Shown one piece after another: positions 34,826-42,465 of a DNA stretch of 64,000 bases. The number at the start of each line of letters is the position of its first letter. Within the stretch, counting starts at the first letter, position 1. Below the pieces are notes generated by a model that did not search any database, had not been told where the DNA came from, and saw nothing but the letters and a program-made list of their open reading frames with translations. The stretch comes from Terribium retamae (GTDB lineage Bacteria; Pseudomonadota; Alphaproteobacteria; Rhizobiales; Rhizobiaceae): positions 23,522-87,521 of the forward strand of contig NZ_JAKREW010000022.1 of the NCBI RefSeq assembly GCF_022347545.1, written 5' to 3'. The position numbers were made by a program, and so were the translations under genes.

Positions 34826-35635
34826 TCAGCGGGAAAGGCGGATCGGGACGTCGAAGACCGTCAGTTCGCGGTCATGTTCGTCGGGGTGAGGCAGTCTCAG
34901 CACATCGATGCCGAAGACCTCGCGCACCAGTGCTGCGGTCAAGGTCTCGCGCGGCGTGCCGAGCGCGACGAGGCGTGCCTTGCTCATCACGGCGACATGC
35001 GTGGCGAAGGGAGCAACCAGCGGCAGATCGTGCAGCACGGTGACAACGGCGATGTCCAGCCTGGCAACGAATTCCAGCAGTTCACCGCGGGCTCGTGGAT
35101 CCAGATGGTTTGTGGGCTCGTCGAGAAACAGCAAATGCGGCTGCTGCGCGATGGCGCGTGCAAGCTGCGCACGCTGGCGCTCGCCGCCGGATAGGGATCC
35201 CATGCGACGCTCTCGCAGGGCAAGCAGGCCGGTTCGCTCCAGCGCGTCGAGCACCACGTCCCGGTCGTCGCTGCGGCGGCGGAGACCGGCATGTGGAATG
35301 CGGCCGAGCCCGACATAATCGCGTACGGCAAGCTGGGCGTCCGGCTGGTCGGACTGGCCGACCACGGCGATGCGGCGCGCCCGCTCCGCCATTGGCAGCC
35401 GATCGAGGGATTCGCCATCGAGATGCACAAGACCATTGCCGGGCTTGAGCATGCCGCACAGCATGCGCATCAGCGTCGTCTTGCCGGCGCCGTTCGGACC
35501 GATGATGGCGAGCCTTTCGCCGGCCCGTACATCAAGGTCGACATGTTCGACAAGTGTGACGCCCGCTTCCGGCCGATAGCAAAGGTCGCGCGCCTGCAGG
35601 ACGACATCGCGGTGAAAAACGCCAAAGCCTTCCAA
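34826..35635 (-). CDS. btuD: Vitamin B12 ABC transporter ATP-binding protein
   Basis: A 269-residue ATPase. Walker A is IGPNGAGKTTLMR, the signature is LSGGERQRAQLARAI, and Walker B is LLFLDEPTNHLD with the H-loop in VLHDLPLV. This is the FecE/HmuV-type ATPase that pairs with FecCD permeases. The start is a TTG at 35635 (MEGFGVFHRDVVLQARDL) preceded by GAGGGATCAG; the frame stays open to 35725, but that part runs into the riboswitch boundary. It is the first gene of the B12 uptake operon. Confidence 0.9.
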   Translation of the reverse strand: MEGFGVFHRDVVLQARDLCYRPEAGVTLVEHVDLDVRAGERLAIIGPNGAGKTTLMRMLCGMLKPGNGLVHLDGESLDRLPMAERARRIAVVGQSDQPDAQLAVRDYVGLGRIPHAGLRRRSDDRDVVLDALERTGLLALRERRMGSLSGGERQRAQLARAIAQQPHLLFLDEPTNHLDPRARGELLEFVARLDIAVVTVLHDLPLVAPFATHVAVMSKARLVALGTPRETLTAALVREVFGIDVLRLPHPDEHDRELTVFDVPIRLSR

Positions 35636-35730
35636 CTGATCCCTCGTTCGATCAGGTGCGGAAGGATGGCCAGAATGGCGGCGGGCGCCCTTGCAGCTTC
35701 CTCCCGGCACACCCCGTCCGGTCAACTCAC

Positions 35731-35915
35731 TGTGATGGCAGGTCTCCTGGCTCGCGGATCGTTGCGCTGTCCTGCCTTCCCGGCGCTTGGCCAGTGGCGT
35801 CTTCGGACTTTGCTACCGCTTACAGTTGCGGGGGCAGCCACGGTCTTGGTTCTTGTGGAACCTCACCGTATTCCCTTTTCACCCCGGACCTTTCGATTCG
35901 AGGCACCATCGCGGG
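35731..35915 (-). ncRNA. Cobalamin (AdoCbl) riboswitch
   Basis: Read on the minus strand, the element shows in order GGTGCC near the 5' end, AAAGGTCCGGGGTGAAAAGG, CCGTGGCTGCCCCCGCAACT then GTAAGCGG, AAGTCCGAAGACGCCACTGG, GGGAAGGCAGG, and the B12 box GCCAGGAGACCTGCC at about 35735-35755. These are the conserved parts of the cobalamin riboswitch. It lies 95 bases upstream of the ATPase TTG start and would shut off expression when cobalamin is abundant. The 156 bases between it and the COG0523 gene hold its promoter and nothing else I can see. Confidence 0.95.
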
Positions 35916-36071
35916 GGACCCTATTGTGACCGCTCGCTCGTGGCAATGGCGATTCTTGGTCGGGACCCCTCGTCGCGTGTCGCTCTGCCGGCGGAGTGTA
36001 GAGAGCGCGTCGCGGATGACAGTCGCAGCCCGGCTGATGGCTCCTGAACAAGGCGAGCAGTGATTTGACGA

Positions 36072-37289
36072 TCATGCCGCTTGCCCATTCCAATTCGGAA
36101 ACGGATCGGGCAAGCCGCGCCACAGTTGCGGCGCGAAGACCGGATCATCGACGAGACAGGCATCGAGTTCGGCGCGAATAAGGCTTTCGTCGATCGGGTC
36201 GCAGCCGATGAAGACAAGTTCCTGCCTGCGGTCACCCCACATCGGATCGAAATAGGGTTGCATCGCCTCCTGCCAGGACGGATTGTCGGGCCACCGGTTG
36301 CGTGGAACCGCTGCCCACCAGAGGCCGCGTCTGCCGGTCCGCACCAGGGCTCCGGCCTGGCTCAATTCACCGACATGATCCGGACGAGTCGCAAGCCAGA
36401 AGAAGCCCTTGGCGCGCACCACACCCGGCCAGGGCCGGTCGATGAATGCCTTGAGTTTTGTCGGGTCAAAAGGGCGACGCTCCCGATAGACGAAGGAGCG
36501 GATGCCGTATTCTTCCGTTTCGGGAATATGATCCTTGAAGCCGTTCAACTCCTTGAACCAGAGCGGATGTTGTTCAGCCCGCTCGAAGTCGAAACGTCCG
36601 GTGTCGAGCACTTTCTCGAGAGGCACACGGCTGAAGTCCGTTTCGATGAGTTCGGCCTGCGGGTTGAGCGAACGGATGATCTTGCGGGCGAGATCGAGGT
36701 TCTTGGCCGAGCTCTCCGAAATCTTGTTGAGCACGATGACATCGGCAAACTCGATTTGCTCGACCAGAAGATCGACGAGGACGCGCTCGTCCGAAGCGCC
36801 GAGTGCTTCGCCACGATCCCGCAGGAAATCCGATGAGGAATAGTCTTTCAGCAGGTTGGCGGCATCGACAACCGTCACCATGGTGTCGAGGCGGGAAACG
36901 TCCGCAAGGCTGTTGCCCGCCTCATCGCGGAATTCAAAAGTCGAGGCGACGGGCAGGGGTTCCGAAATCCCCGTCGATTCGATCAGCAGGTAATCGAACC
37001 TGTTCTGTCCGGCGAGACGGCGTACTTCGGCCAGGAGATCGTCGCGCAGCGTGCAGCAGATGCAGCCATTGGTCATCTCGACCAGCTGTTCGTCCGTACG
37101 CGACAAATCGGCGCCGCCTTCGCGCACCAGTGCGGCATCGATGTTCACCTCGCTCATATCGTTGACGATGACGGCAACCCGGCGCCCGTCGCGATTGTGC
37201 AGGATGTGGTTGAGAAGCGTGGTCTTGCCGGCACCGAGGAAGCCGGAAAGGACGGTTACCGGGAGGCGCTTTCGATCGTGCGTGGGCAT
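36072..37289 (-). CDS. COG0523 GTPase, likely zinc chaperone (ZagA/YciC type)
   Basis: A 405-residue G3E GTPase. Walker A GFLGAGKTT lies at residues 16-24, the metal site GCICC at 75-79 (CxCC), SADLVIE-like DYLLIESTGISEP, and NKISE as the base-recognition motif. The CobW C-terminal domain follows, ending QLWRGLPDPFPNW, and has no long His stretch. The family includes CobW (B12 synthesis) and zinc chaperones. A Zur-like palindrome 55 bases upstream (37344-37361) points to zinc starvation, though the neighbouring operon is for B12. MPTHDRKRLP start at 37289; a TTG at 37301 adds four residues. Confidence 0.92.
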   Translation of the reverse strand: MPTHDRKRLPVTVLSGFLGAGKTTLLNHILHNRDGRRVAVIVNDMSEVNIDAALVREGGADLSRTDEQLVEMTNGCICCTLRDDLLAEVRRLAGQNRFDYLLIESTGISEPLPVASTFEFRDEAGNSLADVSRLDTMVTVVDAANLLKDYSSSDFLRDRGEALGASDERVLVDLLVEQIEFADVIVLNKISESSAKNLDLARKIIRSLNPQAELIETDFSRVPLEKVLDTGRFDFERAEQHPLWFKELNGFKDHIPETEEYGIRSFVYRERRPFDPTKLKAFIDRPWPGVVRAKGFFWLATRPDHVGELSQAGALVRTGRRGLWWAAVPRNRWPDNPSWQEAMQPYFDPMWGDRRQELVFIGCDPIDESLIRAELDACLVDDPVFAPQLWRGLPDPFPNWNGQAA

Positions 37290-37343
37290 GCGTGTTTCCA
37301 AAGTTCGTGGAATTCTGCCGAGGAGAATAATCGCTCAGCAGTC

Positions 37344-37361
37344 GTTATGTTGTAACATAAC
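37344..37361. promoter_or_regulatory. Zur-like operator
   Basis: GTTATGTT (37344-37351) and AACATAAC (37354-37361) form a perfect eight-base inverted repeat with a two-base spacer. It matches the TGTTATA..ATAACA pattern of proteobacterial Zur boxes. It lies 55 bases upstream of the COG0523 start. No Zur gene is in the window. Confidence 0.75.
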
Positions 37362-37469
37362 AAGTTTGAAAGACAAGCGCATGCGCTCGGGGAGAAACGG
37401 TTCCCTTTGCAGGGTTGATATGGGTTCCGTAGGGGAGCTTCCCCTGGAGTTCCCGTGCGGTGGAGGATT

Positions 37470-38072
37470 CTATGCCGCGGCGCGCTGCTGCTTCAGGAAC
37501 AGCCGGTTACCTATCCCGCGGGCTTCCGCGGGAAGTTGTGCATGATCTTGCGCCTCAGGAAAAAGCAGCAGTTCGGACGTGACCACCTTGGCGCCGCAAT
37601 AATCGAAGATGCCATGGTCGATCTGGGTCTTCATAGCGCCGAAATAACCGTGCCTGGCATAGGTGCGCTGGCTGGCCCCACCAATCGCGACCAAATGCAC
37701 GTTCAGCCGCTGCAGCTTCTTCGTCAGCTTGCCCCCCGGGGGCTCGTCATAAGCCCAGCCGTTCATGAACACACGGTCGATCCATCCTTTGAGCAGTCCG
37801 GGCATCGACCACCAGTAAACCGGATAGACCAGCACCAATGCATCGGCGCGGTCGATGCGCGCCTGCTCTGCGGCGATATCGTCTGCGGTCGGCGCCTGGC
37901 CTTGAAAGGTGGCGATGTCGGCTGTGTTGAAGCGGGGATCGAAACCTTCGGCGGCCAGATCGGCAATCTCGAAACTGTTGCCCGAAGCGACGACGCCTTC
38001 GCCGACGCTAGCGGCAATCTCGTGGGTTAGCGACTTGGAATCGGGGTGCGCGACGACGATGAGCGCGTGCAT
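37470..38072 (-). CDS. NAD(P)H-dependent quinone oxidoreductase (flavodoxin fold)
   Basis: A 200-residue flavoprotein of the NQO1/MdaB/KefF type. Blocks are IVVAHPDSKSLTHEIA (phosphate loop), LVLVYPVYWWSMPGLLKGWIDRVF, and FGAMKTQIDHGIFDYCGAK. Such enzymes reduce quinones or other electrophiles with two electrons. It is divergent from the TetR gene at 38151, and the dyad between them (38115-38147) is centred 58 bases from its ATG. It probably serves as the target of that regulator. The 180 bases on its left hold no gene. Confidence 0.92.
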   Translation of the reverse strand: MHALIVVAHPDSKSLTHEIAASVGEGVVASGNSFEIADLAAEGFDPRFNTADIATFQGQAPTADDIAAEQARIDRADALVLVYPVYWWSMPGLLKGWIDRVFMNGWAYDEPPGGKLTKKLQRLNVHLVAIGGASQRTYARHGYFGAMKTQIDHGIFDYCGAKVVTSELLLFPEAQDHAQLPAEARGIGNRLFLKQQRAAA

Positions 38073-38114
38073 GGCAGGGCTCCCTGGGAGGTGTTGCAGA
38101 AAAAGGGTTCGTCT

Positions 38115-38147
38115 TATATACTTTTAGTAAGTTACTTTTGGTATATA
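38115..38147. promoter_or_regulatory. TetR operator candidate (quinone reductase/TetR)
   Basis: A dyad centred on 38131: outer arms TATATAC (38115-38121) and GTATATA (38141-38147), inner AGTAAGTTACT. The AT-rich arms overlap a plausible promoter for both divergent genes. The inner core is shared with the operator at 30012-30038. Confidence 0.75.
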
Positions 38148-38150
38148 GCA

Positions 38151-38756
38151 ATGTCAAGCGGTCATGTGAAGGATGGACGTCCGCGCCGTCAGCGCCTGCT
38201 GCGGGAAGAGCGGCATCGCCAGCTTCTCGATGTCGCTTGGCGCATCGCGCGGGAAGACGGCACCGAGGCATTGACGCTCGGCCGGCTGGCTGAACAGGCG
38301 GCGGTGACCAAACCCGTTGTCTATGATCACTTCCCAACGCGCCCCGCTTTGTTTGCAGCGCTCTACCAGGAATTCGACGAGCACCAGAACATGGTGATCG
38401 ACGCCGCCCTGGCAGTCAGCGAGCCGACGCTCGAGGGGCGCGCGCGAGTGATCGCTTCGTCTTATGTCGATTGCGTGCTGGAGCAGGGCCGCGAAATCCC
38501 CGGTGTGGTCGCAGCCCTTGTCGGCACGCCGGAGCTGGCGACCATGAAACGCGAGCATGAAGCCGCATTCCTGGAGAAATGCCGCACAGCGCTGGCGCCC
38601 TTTGCGCGCGGCCTCACCACGGCGCGCCTATGCGGCATGCTGGGAGCTGCTGCAGGCCTGTCTGCGGCCGCCGCCTCGGGCGAAATCACAACTAAAGACG
38701 CCAGCGAGGAACTCTATCAGGTCATTTTGGCGGTGGTGGCACGCAGCGCCGGATGA
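38151..38756 (+). CDS. TetR family transcriptional regulator
   Basis: A 201-residue TetR/AcrR regulator. The HTH is at about residues 18-68 (RHRQLLDVAWRIAREDGTEA, then LGRLAEQAAVTKPVVYDHFP), and the ligand-binding C-terminus follows. It begins with a basic stretch KDGRPRRQRLLREE. The ATG at 38151 starts four bases after the dyad, consistent with autorepression. It resembles the TetR at 29421 in the recognition helix (KPVVYDHFPTR against RPVAYDHFSTR), and their operators share a core. Confidence 0.93.
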   Translation: MSSGHVKDGRPRRQRLLREERHRQLLDVAWRIAREDGTEALTLGRLAEQAAVTKPVVYDHFPTRPALFAALYQEFDEHQNMVIDAALAVSEPTLEGRARVIASSYVDCVLEQGREIPGVVAALVGTPELATMKREHEAAFLEKCRTALAPFARGLTTARLCGMLGAAAGLSAAAASGEITTKDASEELYQVILAVVARSAG

Positions 38757-38791
38757 ACGCCGGCCCTCTCGTAAAGTGCCGACGAACAGGC

Positions 38792-39409
38792 TCACTGCCT
38801 CGTAGCGATTGTCGCTGCTGCGCCGCCCATCAGCACGGCGGCGCTGCGGTTCATCAGGCGCACGGCTCTCGGCGACTTCAATGCGTGGCGTGCCTTGGCT
38901 CCGGCCAGCACGAAGGGTAGCTGCGCCAGGGTCAGGATCGTCGCGGTCAGTGCCACCAGCACGAAAACATCGAAGATCGTGACCGCATTCAGGTCGATGA
39001 TGGTCGGCAGGATGGCGATGTAGAACAGGATGGACTTCGGATTGCCGAAGGTCACCAGCACACCGGAGGTCAGGGCGCGCCAACGGCCGCCGGCGCCGGC
39101 TTCCGTGCCTTCGGTCTTGATGTCGAAATCGGCGGTCCAGTATTGGTATGCCAGCCAGACGAGATAGGCCACGCCTGCCCATTTGATGACGATCAGCGCC
39201 AGCGTGAAGCTCTCGGCGATATAGGCCAAGCCAGCCAGCACCGCGGCGAGATAGAGAACGTCGCCGACCACCATGCCCAGCGTCATCCAGATGGCCTGGC
39301 GGTAGCCACTTTTCATCGCCTGCGCGACGATGGCGACAATCTGCGGGCCGGGAATGGCGGCAGCGATGGCCAGCGCCCCGGAATAGGCCAGGAAACCCGA
39401 AAGGGTCAT
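38792..39409 (-). CDS. LysE/RhtB family amino-acid exporter
   Basis: A 205-residue membrane protein with six helices. The family signature is in helix 1-2 (AAAIPGPQIVAIVAQAMKSGYRQAIWMTLGMVVGD), with WLAYQYW and VTFGNPKSILFY. Members export amino acids or small homologues. I used the ATG at 39409 (MTLSGFLAYSG); an in-frame extension to 39646 is non-coding. It is convergent with the TetR gene and divergent from the SDR gene; the 227 bases between 39410 and 39636 hold only promoter-like sequence. Confidence 0.9.
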   Translation of the reverse strand: MTLSGFLAYSGALAIAAAIPGPQIVAIVAQAMKSGYRQAIWMTLGMVVGDVLYLAAVLAGLAYIAESFTLALIVIKWAGVAYLVWLAYQYWTADFDIKTEGTEAGAGGRWRALTSGVLVTFGNPKSILFYIAILPTIIDLNAVTIFDVFVLVALTATILTLAQLPFVLAGAKARHALKSPRAVRLMNRSAAVLMGGAAATIATRQ

Positions 39410-39636
39410 CGTTTCGTCCTTCCTTGAGCGGAACAGGCTCGCGTCCGGTGCAGCCCCGAGAATTGTAGGAACACCATATTGCGCTTTGGCGAATGTGCAA
39501 TCGGCGGTGGGTCGAATGCCATCATCGGAGTTTCCGATGGAAACATTCGTATCTTCCCGTTTCCCTTCGCACCCTTTCGAGCAGACAACTCCCGAACAGA
39601 GCCGCCCCATCGATCGGCGGTCACAACGGAGAGTCC

Positions 39637-40377
39637 ATGAACACATCTATTGGAAACATCGACGAGCGCGTGCTCATCGTCGGCGGCAGCTCGGGCATGG
39701 GTCTGGCGCTCGCGAGGCAGCTTTTGTCCGAGGGCGCGGAGGTAACGATCGTTGGGCGCTCACAAGCGAAACTGGATGAAGCCAGGGGCAGCCTCGGCAA
39801 TCCGCCCACTTTGCACGTCGCGGTCGCCGACATTGCAAGGGAAGGTGAGGTAAGCCGGCTTTTTGCCGGCACTGGCCAGCTGGATCACATCGTCTCGACC
39901 GCGGCCGACATCGGTGCATCCTATCGGCTTTTGCCGGAACTCGACATCGCGGAAGCGCGCAGGGTCGTCGATTCGAAATTCTTCGGGCCGCTGCTGCTCG
40001 CCAAGCACGGCGTGCCGGTGTTGTCCGGGAAGGGTTCCATCACCTTCACATCGGGCATCAATGCTTATCGTCCGGCGGCGCGCGGTTCGGTGACGTCGGC
40101 GATGAACGGCGCGCTCGCTTCGCTGGTGCGTGCCCTTGCGGTCGAACTCGGGCCGGTCCGCGTCAATGCGGTCTCGCCCGGTTGGGTCGATACGCCGATC
40201 TGGCGGCATGTCGCCGGCGATGCCAAGGCAGCCACGTTGGATGCCATGGCTGCCCGCCTGCCGGTGGGCCGCATCGGTCAGCCGGAAGATATCGCCGATG
40301 CCATCCGGTTCCTGATGCGGAACGGCTTCGTCACCGGAACGGTGTTGCACGCCGAGGGCGGGCATCGCCTGGTTTGA
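39637..40377 (+). CDS. SDR family protein lacking the Tyr-x-x-x-Lys site
   Basis: A 246-residue short-chain dehydrogenase/reductase fold. The cofactor motif is VLIVGGSSGMGLALARQLL, and RVNAVSPGWVDTPIW and VTGTVLHAEGGHRL are normal for the family. The position of the catalytic YxxxK, after ITFTSGINAYRPAARGS, reads VTSAMNGALASL, so both Tyr and Lys are missing and the N of the tetrad may be too. It may be a non-catalytic or unusual SDR. The 3' end overlaps the convergent LysR gene by 47 bases. ATG 39637 with GGAGAG upstream. Confidence 0.9.
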   Translation: MNTSIGNIDERVLIVGGSSGMGLALARQLLSEGAEVTIVGRSQAKLDEARGSLGNPPTLHVAVADIAREGEVSRLFAGTGQLDHIVSTAADIGASYRLLPELDIAEARRVVDSKFFGPLLLAKHGVPVLSGKGSITFTSGINAYRPAARGSVTSAMNGALASLVRALAVELGPVRVNAVSPGWVDTPIWRHVAGDAKAATLDAMAARLPVGRIGQPEDIADAIRFLMRNGFVTGTVLHAEGGHRLV

Positions 40378-41248
40378 ATTGCTGGCGCGCAGCCTCCAGG
40401 AAGAGACGCACAGCGGGCCGTTTGCCGCGCCCGCCATGCCAGATCATGGAGACGGGGACCTGCGAATTGTCACCGGTCCACGGCAGCGTCACGATACGCC
40501 CGTCACCGGATGCGGCAACCCGTGGGATCAGGGCGCATCCGGCGCCTTCCGCCACCAGCTTCTGGATCGCTGCGATCGAGCCGAGTTCGAGAGCAATGCG
40601 TGGCCGGATCCCGTCTTGCGCGAAAGCGGTTTCGAACATCTGGCGATAGACGCATCCTTGCTCCGTCACCAGGAAGGGTTCGGTGCGCAGGTCGCTGGGG
40701 CCTACCGTGACTTGTCCGGCGAGCCGATGGCCGGCCGGCAATGCGACGACGAGCTCCTCTTCGGCCACCACCTCATGTTTGAGTTCCGGCGTCTGCGGCG
40801 GTTCGCCGAACGCGAAGGAAATGTCGAGTGCGCCGCTTTTCACACCGCTACGCAGCTCGCCGCTGCCGGCGCTTTTCAGTTGCAGCCGCACCGCCGGGTG
40901 CGCGGCACCGAAATGCGCCAGGAGCGGTGGCAGATAGCTGGCACACAGCGTTTCCAGCCCGCCGATCGCCAGTGTGCCAGCCGTTGTGTTGGTGGCTGCT
41001 GCCACCGCCGCCCGCGCTTCCTCGGTGCGGGCCAGAAGATCGTGAGCATGATCGAGCAGGCGCTGGCCTGCCTCGGTCAGTTTCAGCTTGCGCCCAGTCC
41101 GGTCGAAGAGCGGGGCATTCAGATCCGCCTCCAGCGACTGGATTTGTTCGCTCACGCTCGACTGGGCAAGGTGGATGCGTTCCGCAGCGCGCGTGATGTT
41201 GAGGTCGGACGCAACGGCGACGAATGTCTTCAAATGCCTGAGCTGCAT
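40331..41248 (-). CDS. LysR family transcriptional regulator
   Basis: A 305-residue LysR regulator: HTH at about residues 1-60 (MQLRHLKTFVAVASDLNITRAAERIHLAQSSVS in part), then effector domain with GTLAIGGLETLCASYLPPLL. The ATG at 41248 is the standard LysR start; an upstream in-frame ATG at 41293 adds 15 residues without a helix. Its last 15 codons overlap the end of the convergent SDR gene, and the tail PGDARPRRATPFR looks unconserved. The target is unclear; the SDR is a candidate. The 139 bases upstream hold nothing I recognise. Confidence 0.92.
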   Translation of the reverse strand: MQLRHLKTFVAVASDLNITRAAERIHLAQSSVSEQIQSLEADLNAPLFDRTGRKLKLTEAGQRLLDHAHDLLARTEEARAAVAAATNTTAGTLAIGGLETLCASYLPPLLAHFGAAHPAVRLQLKSAGSGELRSGVKSGALDISFAFGEPPQTPELKHEVVAEEELVVALPAGHRLAGQVTVGPSDLRTEPFLVTEQGCVYRQMFETAFAQDGIRPRIALELGSIAAIQKLVAEGAGCALIPRVAASGDGRIVTLPWTGDNSQVPVSMIWHGGRGKRPAVRLFLEAARQQFKPGDARPRRATPFR

Positions 41249-41387
41249 GGCTTGTCCGTGATGGGTGTTAAGCGGAATATAGTCGCTCAGCACGCCTCGG
41301 TCAGCGTCGCACGGCGAGCGTCAGCGGCACTAAAGCCACGACGGTATACACAGCCTGCCTCAGCTGCGAACGCAGCATGCGAAGAAA

Positions 41388-41846
41388 TCATCGCCTCTCG
41401 AACCGCTCGCGAGCGGCGGCCTGGCAGGCATGAAAAAGTCCAATGAAAAGCAGTTCTCGTACCGCGAGCTTCTTTCGACCCCAATAGCTGACCGCCTTCA
41501 TCGCATCGGGGTCGGATGTTTCTGCAAGCGACGATTTCAGCATGCTGCCTGTGCAGTTGAGCACCAAGGCCTGAATGGCCATTCGGCCGCATGTCTTAGC
41601 TTCAGGTGTCATCGATGCGGCGGGAAAAGGATAAAATGCAGCGCGATAGCCGCGTATCAGGAATGAGGTCTGTTCACTAGAATAGCCAGTGGCCGATAGC
41701 AGCTTGGTCATCCTGGCTCGTTCGCCAGCCAGGGTCAGCTCGCCACAGGCAGGTGCGGCATTGCCTTTCGTGACCGATATCACCGTCAGAATTCCGACAA
41801 TGGCTGAAGCCCCCCATTTCGGAGCGATGCTCAGGACATTGAACAT
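41388..41846 (-). CDS. Secreted hypothetical protein
   Basis: A 152-residue protein with a signal peptide (WGASAIVGILTVISVTKGNA, cleavage near AAPA) and a mature part with four or more cysteines (ACGELTLAGERARM, TCGRMAIQALVLNCTGS). The later part has ASMTPEAKTC and ELLFIGLFHACQ. No family recognised. Base composition is lower in GC than the neighbours. The ATG at 41846 is chosen; the longer frame to 42059 would cross the promoter and start of the divergent DUF1348 gene. Confidence 0.6.
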   Translation of the reverse strand: MFNVLSIAPKWGASAIVGILTVISVTKGNAAPACGELTLAGERARMTKLLSATGYSSEQTSFLIRGYRAAFYPFPAASMTPEAKTCGRMAIQALVLNCTGSMLKSSLAETSDPDAMKAVSYWGRKKLAVRELLFIGLFHACQAAARERFERR

Positions 41847-41934
41847 GGAATGGCTGCCCTCCCCGGAATAACAGTGAGATCGCGCAAAATGTGGGACGCG
41901 TAAAGGCTTCACGCGCAAATCGGTTTCAGAGCAG

Positions 41935-41963
41935 TTGACTCGTTTGTACCAATCGGTACAAAC
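41935..41963 (+). promoter_or_regulatory. Promoter overlapped by a TetR-type operator
   Basis: GTTTGTACC (41942-41950) and GGTACAAAC (41955-41963) form a perfect nine-base inverted repeat with a four-base spacer. TTGACT at 41935-41940 and TACAAA near 41957 give a plausible -35/-10 pair overlapped by the dyad. It lies 38 bases upstream of the DUF1348-tetR pair, so the TetR at 42466 is the likely repressor. Confidence 0.75.
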
Positions 41964-42000
41964 ATCGCAATGCGCCTGACAAGAGCCGAAGGAGACCGCG

Positions 42001-42465
42001 ATGAGTCGTCCGCCACTTCCGCCATTCAATGCCGAGACCGCCGCCGAAAAGGCGCGCAAGGCTGAGGACGCCTGGAACAGCCGCGATCCCGAGAAGGTGT
42101 CGCTCGCCTATACCGAGGATAGTCTCTGGCGAAACCGCGCCGAATTTGTCAGGGGCCGGCCGGAGATTGTTGCCTTCCTCACACGCAAATGGGCGCGTGA
42201 GCTGGAATATCGCCTGATCAAGGAAGTATGGACCTGGAATGAGAACCGCATCGCCGTGCGTTTCGCTTATGAATGGCGCGACGACAGCGGCCACTGGTTT
42301 CGCTCCTACGGCAACGAGAACTGGGAATTCGATGACGCCGGGTTGATGCGCCGGCGTGTCGCTTCGATCAACGACCTGCCAATTGCCGAATCGGAGCGCA
42401 AATTCCACTGGCCGCTCGGCCGCCGGCCCGACGATCATCCCGGCCTCAGCGATCTCGGGCTCTAG
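42001..42465 (+). CDS. DUF1348 / NTF2-like family protein
   Basis: A 154-residue NTF2-fold protein. Characteristic stretches are PPFNAETAAEKARKAEDAWNS, AYTEDSLWRNRAEFVRGRPEI, RIAVRFAYEWRDDSGHWFRSYGNENWEF and FHWPLGRRPDDHPGL, which together match DUF1348. The biochemical role is unknown. The TetR gene starts on the next base after its stop (42466), so they form one unit under the dyad at 41942-41963. Confidence 0.93.
   Translation: MSRPPLPPFNAETAAEKARKAEDAWNSRDPEKVSLAYTEDSLWRNRAEFVRGRPEIVAFLTRKWARELEYRLIKEVWTWNENRIAVRFAYEWRDDSGHWFRSYGNENWEFDDAGLMRRRVASINDLPIAESERKFHWPLGRRPDDHPGLSDLGL

Noticed and set aside
35291..35929. 212-residue plus-strand frame over the riboswitch
   Set aside because: It covers the ATPase antisense and the riboswitch, whose conserved blocks explain the sequence better.
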